The translations under genes were made by a program, and so were the position numbers. 64,000 nucleotides of DNA, from positions 868,001-932,000 of the forward strand of contig NZ_CP090004.1 of assembly GCF_021390175.1 (NCBI RefSeq). Reading direction: 5' to 3'. This document shows positions 8,546 to 17,694 of the stretch, piece by piece; positions within the stretch are counted from its first letter, which is position 1, and every line of letters begins with the position of its first letter. Under the pieces are notes generated by a model, which did no database searches, was not told the origin of the DNA, and worked only from the letters and a program-made list of their open reading frames with translations. The stretch comes from Flagellimonas sp. HMM57 (GTDB lineage Bacteria > Bacteroidota > Bacteroidia > Flavobacteriales > Flavobacteriaceae).

Positions 8546-10752
8546 TAATCCTTTTTAAGCTTTAGCGATACTTTTGTTCCCGTTCCATCTTCCAATAAAT
8601 CTGAAATGGAGACATCAACTTTATTTTTGTACATATCATTTAGTATCTGAATCCGTTTTTTAATGTTTCCCATTCCTTTTGATTTTTGCTTCTTCTGATT
8701 CGACGTCTTTAAGGCTGCAGATTTTTTTCTTCCGATACCATTGTCCGTTATCGTAATGCTTAAAATACAATTGGCGATTTGGTCCACTTCAATTTTTAGA
8801 AATCCTTTTTCCTCTTTGTAACGCAGACCATGCCAAATTGCATTCTCAATATAAGGTTGAAGCAACATGGGCGGAATTTCAAAAGCGTCTACATCTATTT
8901 TTTTATCGATGTTGATTTCGAAATCAAACTTATCCGAAAAACGGGAATGTTCTAACTTAACATACAGTTCCAACAGGTCAAGTTCCTTTGAGAGCGGAAT
9001 AAAATCTTCCTCAGAATTTTCCAGAACGCTTCGCATCAAAATCGAAAAATCACTCAAGAACCTATTTGCACTACGTTCGTCACTCTTGGCAATATAATTG
9101 TTGACCGAATTGAGTGCATTAAAAATAAAATGCGGGTTCATTTGGGTTCTCAGCGATTTAAGCGCCAAAAGATTATTGGCCAACTTTTGTTGTTTGCTGC
9201 TTCTATAAAAGAGAAACGTAGTTAGTGCCATCAACAATATTCCAAAAATCAAAGAATAAATGAGCCATTTTTGTCTTTTGCTCATCTCTTGAAAAAGCTG
9301 CTGTTCAGTTACCGCTAAACTATACTTACTTTGGGAAAGTTCACGCTCTTGCTCCAGACTGGAAATACGGTTTTGCTTTGTTGCAATCTCCCTATTGAAC
9401 CTTGCCGCCCTAGAAATCTCTTGCTCTTTTCTTATATAAAGACTGTCCACTACGGCAACATAGTCTTGGTAAGATTCCAATGCTTTTGAAAAATCCCCTT
9501 TATAACGGTATACCTCTGACAGTTTTCTGGTGGCATCTTTCTGGACCACCAGGTCGTCTTCACTATCAGCTTCTACGATACTGCGCTCCAAATAGGGAAT
9601 GGCCTCATCCAATTTGTCCTGCGCAATGTATGCGTTGGCAATTTTATAATTTATTTGCTGTGAGGTTATGGAATCTGAATTCTCCAATCCCTTATTTTCC
9701 TTCGCTACGGTCTGCCTTGGCAATTGCTGCAACTGACTCAAACTCTTTTTACGCAATTGTATTTCATCATCAAAACGGCTCTCTACGTTATAAAAGTCGG
9801 CCACTTTTTCATTTTCCTCAATCAACCTTTCGGGAGCAACTTTTTTTGATAGGCTTAAGGAATTATTATAAAAGCCTTCTGCTTCAACAAATTTGTCCTC
9901 ACTTGCATAAGCATCGGCAATTTTGGAGTTTAAATCGATTATTTTAGGAGAGACCTGATTCTTTTGTGCTATCTGAAGACCTTCTTGATAAAAATCCACG
10001 GCCTTTTTTATTTGCGACAGTCCTTTATTGGCATCACCCAATCCCTCATAAAGTTCAATACGTTGGTATGGAACCATATTTTTTAAATCGAGCAAAAGGG
10101 AAAGGGTAGACGTTGCTTTTGAAAACTCACCGTTCAGAATATATGCCCTTCCCAACAACAAAGTTGTTTTTGTTGTTTTTTTCGCTGCCAGAGCGTCATT
10201 AAAATTGGTAATGGCCAGATCATATTGATTGTGGTAAAGATAAATTTCGCCAAGCGTGGTAAACGATTGTGCCAGTTCACCCTTATTGCCTCGTCGCTCC
10301 AACTGCGCTATGGACTGTGCAATAAAATCTATGCTTTTTTCTAAATCCTTGCTCTTATAAAAATTAGCGGAATCCAGAGCGCGTTGGTGGTTAAATGTAC
10401 TTCTTGAGCCAAACCTACTCTTTTCTCTTGTTTGGTTTGAGACAGTATACCCTTCAACCAGTACATCAACATCCTCATCTGACCTTATGCGATGTTGAAC
10501 GGTTTCAAATTCTATACTTTCAAAAATCAGTATATCCCCAATAGCGGCCCTAATGGTAAACTCACCAAAATTATTTGTCGTAGTGAAACTGCCTGCGCTC
10601 GTAGATACCTGTACATTGGCAATAGGAACAAAATTCTCCTTCCCTTTTACGGAACCTTTTATCTGCACGGGAGAACGCTCATTGTTTACCTGTGCAAAAC
10701 CTGAATAAAATACAATCAGGAAAAAGAAAAGTATGTGCTTTGTTTTTATCAT
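8545..10752 (-). CDS. TPR-containing LytS-type sensor histidine kinase
   Basis: A 735-residue membrane sensor. A signal peptide (residues 1-20) is followed by a carboxypeptidase-regulatory-like beta domain at about 28-95, a long TPR array at about 120-440, a coiled coil at about 445-490, and one transmembrane helix at about 495-515. The cytoplasmic kinase part has the phospho-His at residue 541 in NPHFIFN (His_kinase family, LytS/YehU type), the N-box with Asn637 in QPYIENAIWHG, and the DNGIG nucleotide motif near 670-674. The periplasmic TPR part probably senses the signal. Partner regulator is the overlapping LytTR gene. It is divergent from the DUF4349 gene, 207 bases away. Confidence 0.93.
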   Translation of the reverse strand: MIKTKHILFFFLIVFYSGFAQVNNERSPVQIKGSVKGKENFVPIANVQVSTSAGSFTTTNNFGEFTIRAAIGDILIFESIEFETVQHRIRSDEDVDVLVEGYTVSNQTREKSRFGSRSTFNHQRALDSANFYKSKDLEKSIDFIAQSIAQLERRGNKGELAQSFTTLGEIYLYHNQYDLAITNFNDALAAKKTTKTTLLLGRAYILNGEFSKATSTLSLLLDLKNMVPYQRIELYEGLGDANKGLSQIKKAVDFYQEGLQIAQKNQVSPKIIDLNSKIADAYASEDKFVEAEGFYNNSLSLSKKVAPERLIEENEKVADFYNVESRFDDEIQLRKKSLSQLQQLPRQTVAKENKGLENSDSITSQQINYKIANAYIAQDKLDEAIPYLERSIVEADSEDDLVVQKDATRKLSEVYRYKGDFSKALESYQDYVAVVDSLYIRKEQEISRAARFNREIATKQNRISSLEQERELSQSKYSLAVTEQQLFQEMSKRQKWLIYSLIFGILLMALTTFLFYRSSKQQKLANNLLALKSLRTQMNPHFIFNALNSVNNYIAKSDERSANRFLSDFSILMRSVLENSEEDFIPLSKELDLLELYVKLEHSRFSDKFDFEINIDKKIDVDAFEIPPMLLQPYIENAIWHGLRYKEEKGFLKIEVDQIANCILSITITDNGIGRKKSAALKTSNQKKQKSKGMGNIKKRIQILNDMYKNKVDVSISDLLEDGTGTKVSLKLKKD

Positions 10753-10959
10753 CTACGCTTTAATACCAAGGTAAACTTAGTACATCTAGGGCGTATTCAA
10801 AAATTAGTCTTTCATGAAAAACCGTTAAAAACCTTCTTATTTGCCCACTTTACAAAGTCATTTGTTCCACTTACTCATCATGGACCACGGTTCCCTCATT
10901 TCCAATTTTTATTGAACAAAGTCAGCAATACTTTTAAACCATCGAAATTCATAAAAGAC

Positions 10960-11811
10960 ATGAAAAAAGTTAAACAAAATAGGTTCTGGAAATTCACAAT
11001 CGGTTTGACCATTGGATTTGTAATCCTACTCATTTCAAGGGTAATTTATGGATATACCAATAATGCAACACCACAAGAAGTTCACCATCCTATTATACTG
11101 GCGGAAAAGTCGTTTGAGTTTGATGGAAGGAAAAACTATGCTTCAATAAAGTATACAGCATCCAACCAGTCCCCATCTTCAAATTTGGACCAGAAGTATG
11201 AAAAAATTGCTACTGCAAGGGCCATTTCACATGAGTTTGACCAAGAGGAGAATCAAATCCGAAAACAAATCAAAAAACTTAATGGCTTAATTCAATTTGA
11301 GAACAAGAGCGGGAACGAGGGCTTTAGACGATTGGACCTATCCATAGGTGTTCCACCTGAAAACTTTGACCAATTATTTGAAAGCCTTATTAAAATTGGA
11401 AAAATCCAAGAAAAGGAAATAACCAAAAAAGACAAGACCAACGAATACAGGGAACTCAATGCAAAGAAATTATCGCTTGAGAAAATTAGGGCTTCGTTGG
11501 TAGATCTCAAATCCAAAAACGGAAAGATAAACGAGTACATGCTTTTGGAAAACAGGATTCTAGAAATTGAACAACAACTCCAAGAACTTGGCGTAAGCCT
11601 TGGGAATTTTGATGATGAGAATGAATTCTGTACCATCAAATTTACCATAAGTGAAAGCCCTATAATAAAAATTGGGTTCCTAAAACATATTACCAATGCG
11701 CTAAAATGGACAATAGAGACCTATTTAATGATAATGGCAGTTTTTGCCTTTATGTCCCTCTTCGCCTACTTGGGATTATTGATCATAGAAAAATTGAAAA
11801 TCAAAGAATAA
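10960..11811 (+). CDS. DUF4349 membrane protein
   Basis: A 283-residue protein using the ATG at 10960. A longer frame opens at 10735, but it would overlap the divergent kinase gene and its first 75 residues do not look like protein, so the internal start MKKVKQN is preferred. Features are a transmembrane helix at about residues 9-32, an extracytoplasmic beta-alpha domain typical of DUF4349, a coiled coil in the middle (RELNAKKLSLEKI and LENRILEIEQQL), and a C-terminal transmembrane helix at about 250-275. The function is unknown. It precedes a vWA lipoprotein gene by 15 bases, so both probably act together at the envelope. Confidence 0.85.
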   Translation: MKKVKQNRFWKFTIGLTIGFVILLISRVIYGYTNNATPQEVHHPIILAEKSFEFDGRKNYASIKYTASNQSPSSNLDQKYEKIATARAISHEFDQEENQIRKQIKKLNGLIQFENKSGNEGFRRLDLSIGVPPENFDQLFESLIKIGKIQEKEITKKDKTNEYRELNAKKLSLEKIRASLVDLKSKNGKINEYMLLENRILEIEQQLQELGVSLGNFDDENEFCTIKFTISESPIIKIGFLKHITNALKWTIETYLMIMAVFAFMSLFAYLGLLIIEKLKIKE

Positions 11812-11826
11812 TTAAAACGCTGAATC

Positions 11827-13014
11827 ATGAAACATTTTAAACACCTAATGGGAATAATATTATTTACAATTGCAGTAGGAACTGCGTACAGTTGTAATCT
11901 AAAATCAAAAGAGAATATAGACAATAGCAATAAGGGAGAAACCGCATTACTTACTACAACGGTCTCTGAAAAACCTTCAAAACAATTTGTAAAAGTTGCT
12001 TTGTTGTTGGATACTAGCAATAGTATGGACGGTCTTATCAACCAGGCCAAAGCACAACTTTGGGATATTGTAAATGAATTCACTTATGCCAAATGCGGAA
12101 ACGAGACAAGACCTTCGTTAGAGATAGCACTGTACGAATATGGGAACGACAACCTAGCCTCCAGCGAAGGGTATATTAGACAGGTTATTGGTTTTAGCAG
12201 TGATTTGGACGAAATCTCCGAAAAATTGTTTTCACTAACGACCAATGGTGGTGAGGAATTCTGTGGGCAAGTAATCCATACTTCCTTGAAACAGTTGAAC
12301 TGGGGGAAAAATGCAGATGACCTGAAAATGATTTTTATTGCAGGTAACGAGCCCTTTACGCAAGGTAAGTTGAACTACAAGGATGCTACATCACAAGCAA
12401 AGGAAAAAGATGTTATCGTCAACACTATTTTCTGTGGTAACTATGAACAAGGCATCTCTACAAAATGGAAAAACGGTGCTACGCTTACTGGTGGTGAGTA
12501 CATGGCCATTGACCATAATAAGCAAGTGGTGCACATAGATACACCTTATGACGATGTTATCATAAAATTGAACTCAAAATTGAACACAACCTATATTTCG
12601 TACGGTGCTTTGGGCAGTACAAAAAAAGCACAGCAATCCATGCAAGATTTAAATGCAGCAGAAATGGAAGAAGCAGTGGTGGTAAAACGTGCTGTAAGCA
12701 AAAGCTCCAGATTCTACGAAAATTCCTCTTGGGATTTAGTGGATGCCATTGAGGATGACAAATTTGAAATAGATGAGTTAAATGATAAGGATTTACCAAA
12801 AGAATTAAAAGGAAAATCCAAAAAGGAAATGACTGCATATTTGGAAGGAAAAAAAGCTGAACGTGTAAAAATCCAGAAGCAGATTCAGGATTTGAACAGA
12901 AAACGTGAAACATATATTGCCGAAAATCAGAAGGAAGAAACAGGAGAATTGGAAAATGCACTCTTGTCTGCAATTAAAACACAAGCTGCAAAGAAGAACT
13001 ATAAGTGGGATTAA
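11827..13014 (+). CDS. von Willebrand factor A domain lipoprotein
   Basis: A 395-residue protein. The N-terminus is a lipoprotein signal with the lipobox cysteine at residue 23 (TAYSC). The vWA domain covers about residues 55-265, and its MIDAS-like motif is DTSNSMDG just after the first strand (VALLLDTS). Around residue 170 are FIAGNEPF and a downstream Cys. The last 100 residues are charged and helical with a coiled-coil pattern (KKAERVKIQKQIQDLNRKRE). The metal-binding MIDAS suggests protein-protein binding on the periplasmic side of a membrane. It lies 15 bases after the DUF4349 gene in the same direction. The pathway is unknown. Confidence 0.9.
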   Translation: MKHFKHLMGIILFTIAVGTAYSCNLKSKENIDNSNKGETALLTTTVSEKPSKQFVKVALLLDTSNSMDGLINQAKAQLWDIVNEFTYAKCGNETRPSLEIALYEYGNDNLASSEGYIRQVIGFSSDLDEISEKLFSLTTNGGEEFCGQVIHTSLKQLNWGKNADDLKMIFIAGNEPFTQGKLNYKDATSQAKEKDVIVNTIFCGNYEQGISTKWKNGATLTGGEYMAIDHNKQVVHIDTPYDDVIIKLNSKLNTTYISYGALGSTKKAQQSMQDLNAAEMEEAVVVKRAVSKSSRFYENSSWDLVDAIEDDKFEIDELNDKDLPKELKGKSKKEMTAYLEGKKAERVKIQKQIQDLNRKRETYIAENQKEETGELENALLSAIKTQAAKKNYKWD

Positions 13015-13128
13015 GGCTCTCCCAGAGCTGTCACGTGGACAGTTTTGGCCTCTCCAAAGGATAGGTAATTCTACGAATATAGCTCCAGTAAAAAATACGT
13101 TGCTTTTAAGTATGGTGTTGGGTTGTCG

Positions 13129-13158
13129 AAATGGGCCATTAGAAATGATGGTCCATTT
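13129..13158. terminator. Possible bidirectional hairpin between convergent genes
   Basis: The arms AAATGGGCCAT (13129-13139) and ATGGTCCATTT (13148-13158) pair with one G-T pair around an 8-base loop, followed on the plus strand by only a weak T-run. It lies between the vWA gene and the end of the convergent PorP/SprF gene, where it could stop transcription in both directions. The T-tract is poor, so this is tentative. Confidence 0.35.
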
Positions 13159-14153
13159 TAATTGTTCGCAGCAGGGCAATAACAATCATAACGTTTGCCT
13201 TGGTCACTTTGTCCAAAGTCGTATCCCAGCGTTATTTGATGAAACCCGCCATTATCAAAACGAATGTCCCCAGATTGATAGGAATAATTGTAAGAAAACA
13301 TAAATTTATTAAGGTTAACACCAACTATTGGCGTGAACAATTGTAAACGCTGTTCTCCAAAACCACCGTCCGTTTGAAATTGTGCACCATCAAAACTTCT
13401 GCGGTAGGACAAGCCTGCCCAGACCGTTCCAAAACTAACATCCCTGTATACTTTTGCATTAATATCTACGGTAGTTTCTTTGGTAAAATCCGTCATTTGC
13501 AACAAAACTGAGGGTTCTATCCTAGTTTTATTTCCAAAGACATATCCCACGGAAAATAGATATCTTCTTAAGTTATCAAATTCTGCCAATGTGTATAAAT
13601 CACGGCCACTACCAAGAATATTCAATATAGCTGCATGCGCATAGAACTCAAAAATATTGTAAGAAACCCCTAAATCAACATTAAAATAGCTTACGGTGTT
13701 TTTGACACCACTAACTGCTGGGTCTGGTATTACCGACACAAATTCGGTTTCATCCAAACTGCTCAATATTATTCCTGTACTAAGACCAAAAGAGAGTTGG
13801 TTAAGTGTCCTAAAATCACCTGCAAGTTGCAAATGATGTGCATAGGTCGCCTTAAAACCTGTCTGGGAGTGATACCCGTTGGAATCGTTGAACAAGATAC
13901 CACCAATACCGCTGCGCTCCCCTACCCTAAAATTGGCATTCAATGTCTGTAAACTTGGTGCCTCATCAACGTTAAACCATTGTTTTCTTGCAGTCAAACG
14001 AACTTTTCCTCCTTCGCTTATCCCCGCCATTGATGGATAGACCAGATAGTAATTGTCCGCTAAATAGTCAAAGTAAACCGGAATCCCTTCTTGTGCCTTG
14101 GTCGTTAGCCCAAAAAATAGGATGATAATCAGTGGGGTTAGATAGCTTCTCAT
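13158..14153 (-). CDS. Orphan PorP/SprF-family outer membrane protein
   Basis: A 331-residue protein with a signal peptide ending at about residue 21 (TKAQ) and the PorP/SprF pattern: a YPSMAG motif near the N-terminus in place of NPAYVG, GxxARKQW, GIGGILFND and repeated aromatic beta strands predicting a barrel. It is clearly related in layout to the PorP/SprF protein at 2054-3043 but diverged, and has no cargo or OmpA gene beside it. The C-terminus contains two Cys (CYCP). It stands alone between a convergent vWA gene and the divergent Nfu gene. An outer membrane, T9SS-linked role follows from the family. The partner substrate is unknown. Confidence 0.85.
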   Translation of the reverse strand: MRSYLTPLIIILFFGLTTKAQEGIPVYFDYLADNYYLVYPSMAGISEGGKVRLTARKQWFNVDEAPSLQTLNANFRVGERSGIGGILFNDSNGYHSQTGFKATYAHHLQLAGDFRTLNQLSFGLSTGIILSSLDETEFVSVIPDPAVSGVKNTVSYFNVDLGVSYNIFEFYAHAAILNILGSGRDLYTLAEFDNLRRYLFSVGYVFGNKTRIEPSVLLQMTDFTKETTVDINAKVYRDVSFGTVWAGLSYRRSFDGAQFQTDGGFGEQRLQLFTPIVGVNLNKFMFSYNYSYQSGDIRFDNGGFHQITLGYDFGQSDQGKRYDCYCPAANN

Positions 14154-14256
14154 GAAATGATTAGGGCTAAAAGTTGGGGTTTATTTAGGTAATCAACATG
14201 TTAATAACGGTCGAAGCGATACATTATTATATATTCCACCTCTCCTATTTACTTTG

Positions 14257-14264
14257 TATTTTTG
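14257..14264 (+). promoter_or_regulatory. Candidate -7 element of the nfu gene
   Basis: TATTTTTG fits the Bacteroidota -7 consensus TAnnTTTG and lies 14 bases before the ATG at 14279, giving a very short leader. No TTG -33 element was seen at the right spacing, so support is moderate. Confidence 0.4.
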
Positions 14265-14278
14265 TATAAACTTCAGCT

Positions 14279-15175
14279 ATGAACGATTATAACATCACCG
14301 TTGTTGCTACCAACAACCCCAAAATACTAAAATTTGAATCGAATCATTTTTTGGCAAAGAACAATCATGAGTTCAAAAATATAGATGATGCCAAAAGCTC
14401 CCCATTGGCTCAACAGTTGTTCTATCTACCCTTTGTAAAGACGGTTTATATCTCCAGTAATTTTATTGCGCTTGAACGTTTTGATATTGTTGAGTGGGAT
14501 GATGTCAAGGATGAGGTTGCACAGCAGTTGGTTGATTATTTAAATGCGGGAGAGCCTATTTTAACCGAAGAAGAGACCAAAAAAAAGGAAGCAGTCACAG
14601 TTTATGCAGAGGTAACGCCGAATCCTGCGGTCATGAAATTCGTATCCAACAAAAAGATTGTTCCAACTGCGTACGAGTTCAAGAATATTGATGATGCCAA
14701 AGATTCCCTATTAGCGAAAGAACTTTTTCATTTCCCGTTTGTAAAAGAAGTGTTTTTTGATGAAAACTACGTATCGGTTTCAAAATACGAAGTAGCAGAT
14801 TGGAACGAAATTACCATGGAACTAAGGGAATTCATTAGAAACTTTTTAATGGATGATAAAGAAGTCGTATCCAAAGAAGCTATTCAAGAGTCCAAAAAAG
14901 TGGCTGAAGAAAGTCTTTCCCCAACAAAATATGACGACACTTCACAACAGATTATTGACATCCTTGAAGAATACGTAAAACCTGCTGTAGCCAGTGATGG
15001 GGGAAACATTCTGTTTCAATCCTATGAGGAAAACAGTAAGACCGTGAATGTGATTTTACAGGGAGCGTGCAGCGGCTGTCCATCTTCAACATTTACCTTA
15101 AAGAACGGTATCGAAACAATGCTGAAGAACATGATGGGCGACAAAGTGAACGAAGTGGTGGCACTAAACGGTTAG
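14279..15175 (+). CDS. Nfu-type Fe-S cluster carrier with duplicated N-terminal domain
   Basis: A 298-residue cytoplasmic protein. Two consecutive copies of the Nfu N-terminal domain are visible at about residues 1-95 and 105-195. Both contain the segment EFKNIDDAK followed by LAxxLFxxPFVK. The C-terminal NifU domain, about 215-298, keeps the cluster-binding CxxC at Cys264 and Cys267 (GACSGCPSSTF). By family knowledge it assembles and hands 4Fe-4S clusters to target proteins, of which this window has several (QueG, ActB). It leads a plus-strand run with dodecin 70 bases downstream. Confidence 0.93.
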   Translation: MNDYNITVVATNNPKILKFESNHFLAKNNHEFKNIDDAKSSPLAQQLFYLPFVKTVYISSNFIALERFDIVEWDDVKDEVAQQLVDYLNAGEPILTEEETKKKEAVTVYAEVTPNPAVMKFVSNKKIVPTAYEFKNIDDAKDSLLAKELFHFPFVKEVFFDENYVSVSKYEVADWNEITMELREFIRNFLMDDKEVVSKEAIQESKKVAEESLSPTKYDDTSQQIIDILEEYVKPAVASDGGNILFQSYEENSKTVNVILQGACSGCPSSTFTLKNGIETMLKNMMGDKVNEVVALNG

Positions 15176-15244
15176 TTTTCTGGGCACAACGGTTTCTATT
15201 CTGGTCAATTTTTGTTAACTTGAGATAATTAAAAAACAGTAACC

Positions 15245-15445
15245 ATGGCAGTTTTAAAAGTTATTGAAGTATTGGCAAACTCGGACAAGAGCTGGGAACA
15301 AGCGGCAAAAAATGCAATAGAACACGCATCCAAGTCCGTAAAGAACATTCGCTCCGTTTATATCAATGAACAGAGTGCTTCCGTGAATGATGGAAAAATA
15401 AATGAATACCGAGTAAACGTAAAAATCACCTTTGAGGTCAAATGA
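15245..15445 (+). CDS. Dodecin-family flavin-binding protein
   Basis: A 66-residue protein of the usual dodecin length, with the pattern KVIEVLANSDKSWEQAAKNA, an SVKNIRSVYINEQSA strand-turn and a final VKITFEVK strand. Dodecins form hollow dodecamers that bind flavins (or CoA) and buffer free flavin in the cytoplasm. A strong intrinsic terminator follows at 15469-15497, so the transcript ends here. Confidence 0.92.
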   Translation: MAVLKVIEVLANSDKSWEQAAKNAIEHASKSVKNIRSVYINEQSASVNDGKINEYRVNVKITFEVK

Positions 15446-15468
15446 CCAATAATGGGGAATTAAAATAA

Positions 15469-15497
15469 AAATTGCGCCTGTTCGGGCGCTTTTTTTA
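15469..15497 (+). terminator. Intrinsic terminator after dodecin
   Basis: GCGCC at 15474-15478 pairs with GGCGC at 15485-15489 around a six-base loop. Flanking A and T runs extend the stem, and a run of seven T follows. It is 24 bases past the dodecin stop. Confidence 0.85.
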
Positions 15498-15513
15498 TGC
15501 TTAAATCAGTTCA

Positions 15514-17622
15514 ATGTTAAAAAAAATTACAGTTTTATCCGTTTTGCTTGCCTTAACCTACGGCTGTACTCAAAAATCAAAGAAAGTGACCCATAAACAT
15601 ACTAATGCACTGATCAATGAAACCAGTCCCTACCTTTTACAACATGCCCACAATCCTGTAAACTGGGAAGCATGGCATCCTGAGGTACTGGCACGTGCTA
15701 AAGATGAGGACAAACCCATACTTATAAGCATAGGGTATGCAGCATGTCACTGGTGCCATGTTATGGAAGAAGAATGTTTTGAAGATGAGGAAGTAGCACA
15801 AATGATGAACGAAAATTTCATCAATATTAAAATTGATAGGGAAGAACGACCAGACGTGGACCAAATCTATATGGATGCCATTCAGATGATGTCGGGCAAT
15901 GGAGGCTGGCCTTTAAACATCGTTGCCCTTCCCGATGGAAGACCATTTTGGGGAGCGACTTATGTCCCTAAAGAAAACTGGATGAAATCTTTACAACAAC
16001 TTACTGATTTATATAAGAATGACAAATCCAAAGTAGTACAATACGCAAGTGACCTTGCCAATGGTATCAATGCCATAAATCTGGTTGAAAATAAGAGCAG
16101 TTCTGATATGTATTCTCTTGACCAATTGAATGCAGCCGTAACCAATTGGTCTCAATATTTTGATACTTATTTAGGTGGTTATAAACGTGCTCCCAAATTT
16201 ATGATGCCCAACAATTGGGATTTCCTCTTGCACTACGCTACGGCCAATTCCAAACCCGAAATCATGGATTATGTAGATACTACATTGACCCGTATGGCAT
16301 ACGGAGGAATCTATGACCATGTTGGCGGTGGTTTTTCGAGATATGCAGTTGATACCAAATGGCATGTTCCACATTTTGAGAAAATGCTGTACGACAATGG
16401 CCAACTTACAAGTTTATATGCTAAAGCCTATGCCGTCACAAAAAACGATTTATATAAAAGAGTTATAGAAGAAACCATAAACTTCATAAAAGAAGAATTG
16501 ATGGACGAAAACGGAGGTTTTTATTCTTCTCTGGATGCCGATAGCCTTGATAAAAATGGAGAGCTGGAAGAAGGTGCATATTACGTATGGAAAGAAGAAG
16601 AGCTCGTAGAACTTCTCGGCACCGATTTTGAAATCTTCAAAGATTATTACAATATCAATTCTTATGGTTTTTGGGAAAAAGAAAATTATGTCCTGATACG
16701 TGATAAATCCGAAGAAGAAATTGCCAAGAAACATGGTATTGCCGTTTCAGATTTAAAACAGAAAATGGATGCAGCGTTGTCTATCCTAAAAGAAAAAAGG
16801 GAAGAACGGTCCAAGCCAAGGTTGGACGATAAGATTCTTACTTCATGGAACGGTCTTATGCTCAAAGGATTGATAGATGCTTATCGCTACTTGGGAGAGA
16901 AGGAATATCTTGATCTTGCTATAAAAAATGCACTGTTCATTGAAAAAGAGATGCTTAAAAACGACCATTCCCTTTTCCGAAATCATAAAGAAGGGGAAAG
17001 TAGTATCAATGCTTTTCTAGAAGATTATGCCACCATTATTGAAGCGTATCTAGCACTATATGAAGTTACTTTTGATGAGAAATGGCTAAATCATTCCAAA
17101 AAACTTTTAGAGTATACCCAACTACATTTTGTAGACAAGGAATCTGGAATGTTCTTTTTCACCTCGGATATAGATGAATCCCTCATCCGAAGAAGTATTG
17201 AGACCAATGACAACGTTATCTCTGCATCAAACTCCATTATGGCAAAGAATTTACTGAAGTTCCATAAACTTTTTCCTAATGAAGGCTATGGTGAGATAGC
17301 AAAGCAAATGTTAAAAAACGTCCAGGAAAATTTTGATAAAAGCGCACAAGGTTTTGCCAATTGGCTGCATGTGGTTCTTTACGAGAATCAGAATTTTTAT
17401 GAGATAGCCATCGTGGGAGAATATTACAAGGAACTAGGCAAAAAAATAAGCAGCAATTATTTACCCAATAGCATTTTAACAGGGTCACAAAAAGATGGGG
17501 ATATAGACTTATTGAAAAACAGATTTAATGAAGGAGAGACGTTGGTTTATGTTTGTATTGAAGGTGCCTGCAAACTTCCTGTTAATTCTGCAGAAGAGGT
17601 ATTGAAACAGTTGAAAAAATAA
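15514..17622 (+). CDS. DUF255 thioredoxin-domain lipoprotein (YyaL/SSP411 family)
   Basis: A 702-residue protein. It begins with a lipoprotein signal with the lipobox Cys at residue 18 (TYGC). The N-terminal thioredoxin-like domain, about residues 30-190, has the family motif CHWCHVME with Cys78 and Cys81. The remainder is an (alpha/alpha) barrel like that of N-acylglucosamine epimerases, including the motifs GGIYDHVGGGFSRYAVD, HFEKMLYDN and KILTSWNGLM. Length fits the family (about 670-700). Most members are cytoplasmic, so the lipoprotein signal suggests an envelope location here. The biochemical role of the family is not settled. It is transcribed after the dodecin terminator, with MscS 51-72 bases downstream. 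Confidence 0.92.
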   Translation: MLKKITVLSVLLALTYGCTQKSKKVTHKHTNALINETSPYLLQHAHNPVNWEAWHPEVLARAKDEDKPILISIGYAACHWCHVMEEECFEDEEVAQMMNENFINIKIDREERPDVDQIYMDAIQMMSGNGGWPLNIVALPDGRPFWGATYVPKENWMKSLQQLTDLYKNDKSKVVQYASDLANGINAINLVENKSSSDMYSLDQLNAAVTNWSQYFDTYLGGYKRAPKFMMPNNWDFLLHYATANSKPEIMDYVDTTLTRMAYGGIYDHVGGGFSRYAVDTKWHVPHFEKMLYDNGQLTSLYAKAYAVTKNDLYKRVIEETINFIKEELMDENGGFYSSLDADSLDKNGELEEGAYYVWKEEELVELLGTDFEIFKDYYNINSYGFWEKENYVLIRDKSEEEIAKKHGIAVSDLKQKMDAALSILKEKREERSKPRLDDKILTSWNGLMLKGLIDAYRYLGEKEYLDLAIKNALFIEKEMLKNDHSLFRNHKEGESSINAFLEDYATIIEAYLALYEVTFDEKWLNHSKKLLEYTQLHFVDKESGMFFFTSDIDESLIRRSIETNDNVISASNSIMAKNLLKFHKLFPNEGYGEIAKQMLKNVQENFDKSAQGFANWLHVVLYENQNFYEIAIVGEYYKELGKKISSNYLPNSILTGSQKDGDIDLLKNRFNEGETLVYVCIEGACKLPVNSAEEVLKQLKK

Positions 17623-17694
17623 TTGTATCGGGCAATTATAGTTTTGTAAAAAAAGACAACTTGACTTTATTTTGTGCATAACAAAACCAATCCA

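Noticed and set aside
10735..10959. N-terminal extension of the DUF4349 gene
   Set aside because: It would overlap the divergent kinase start and is rich in unlikely residues. The ATG at 10960 leads directly to a membrane helix.
17674..17694. GTG start for MscS
   Set aside because: The ATG at 17695 gives a normal MscS N-terminus.
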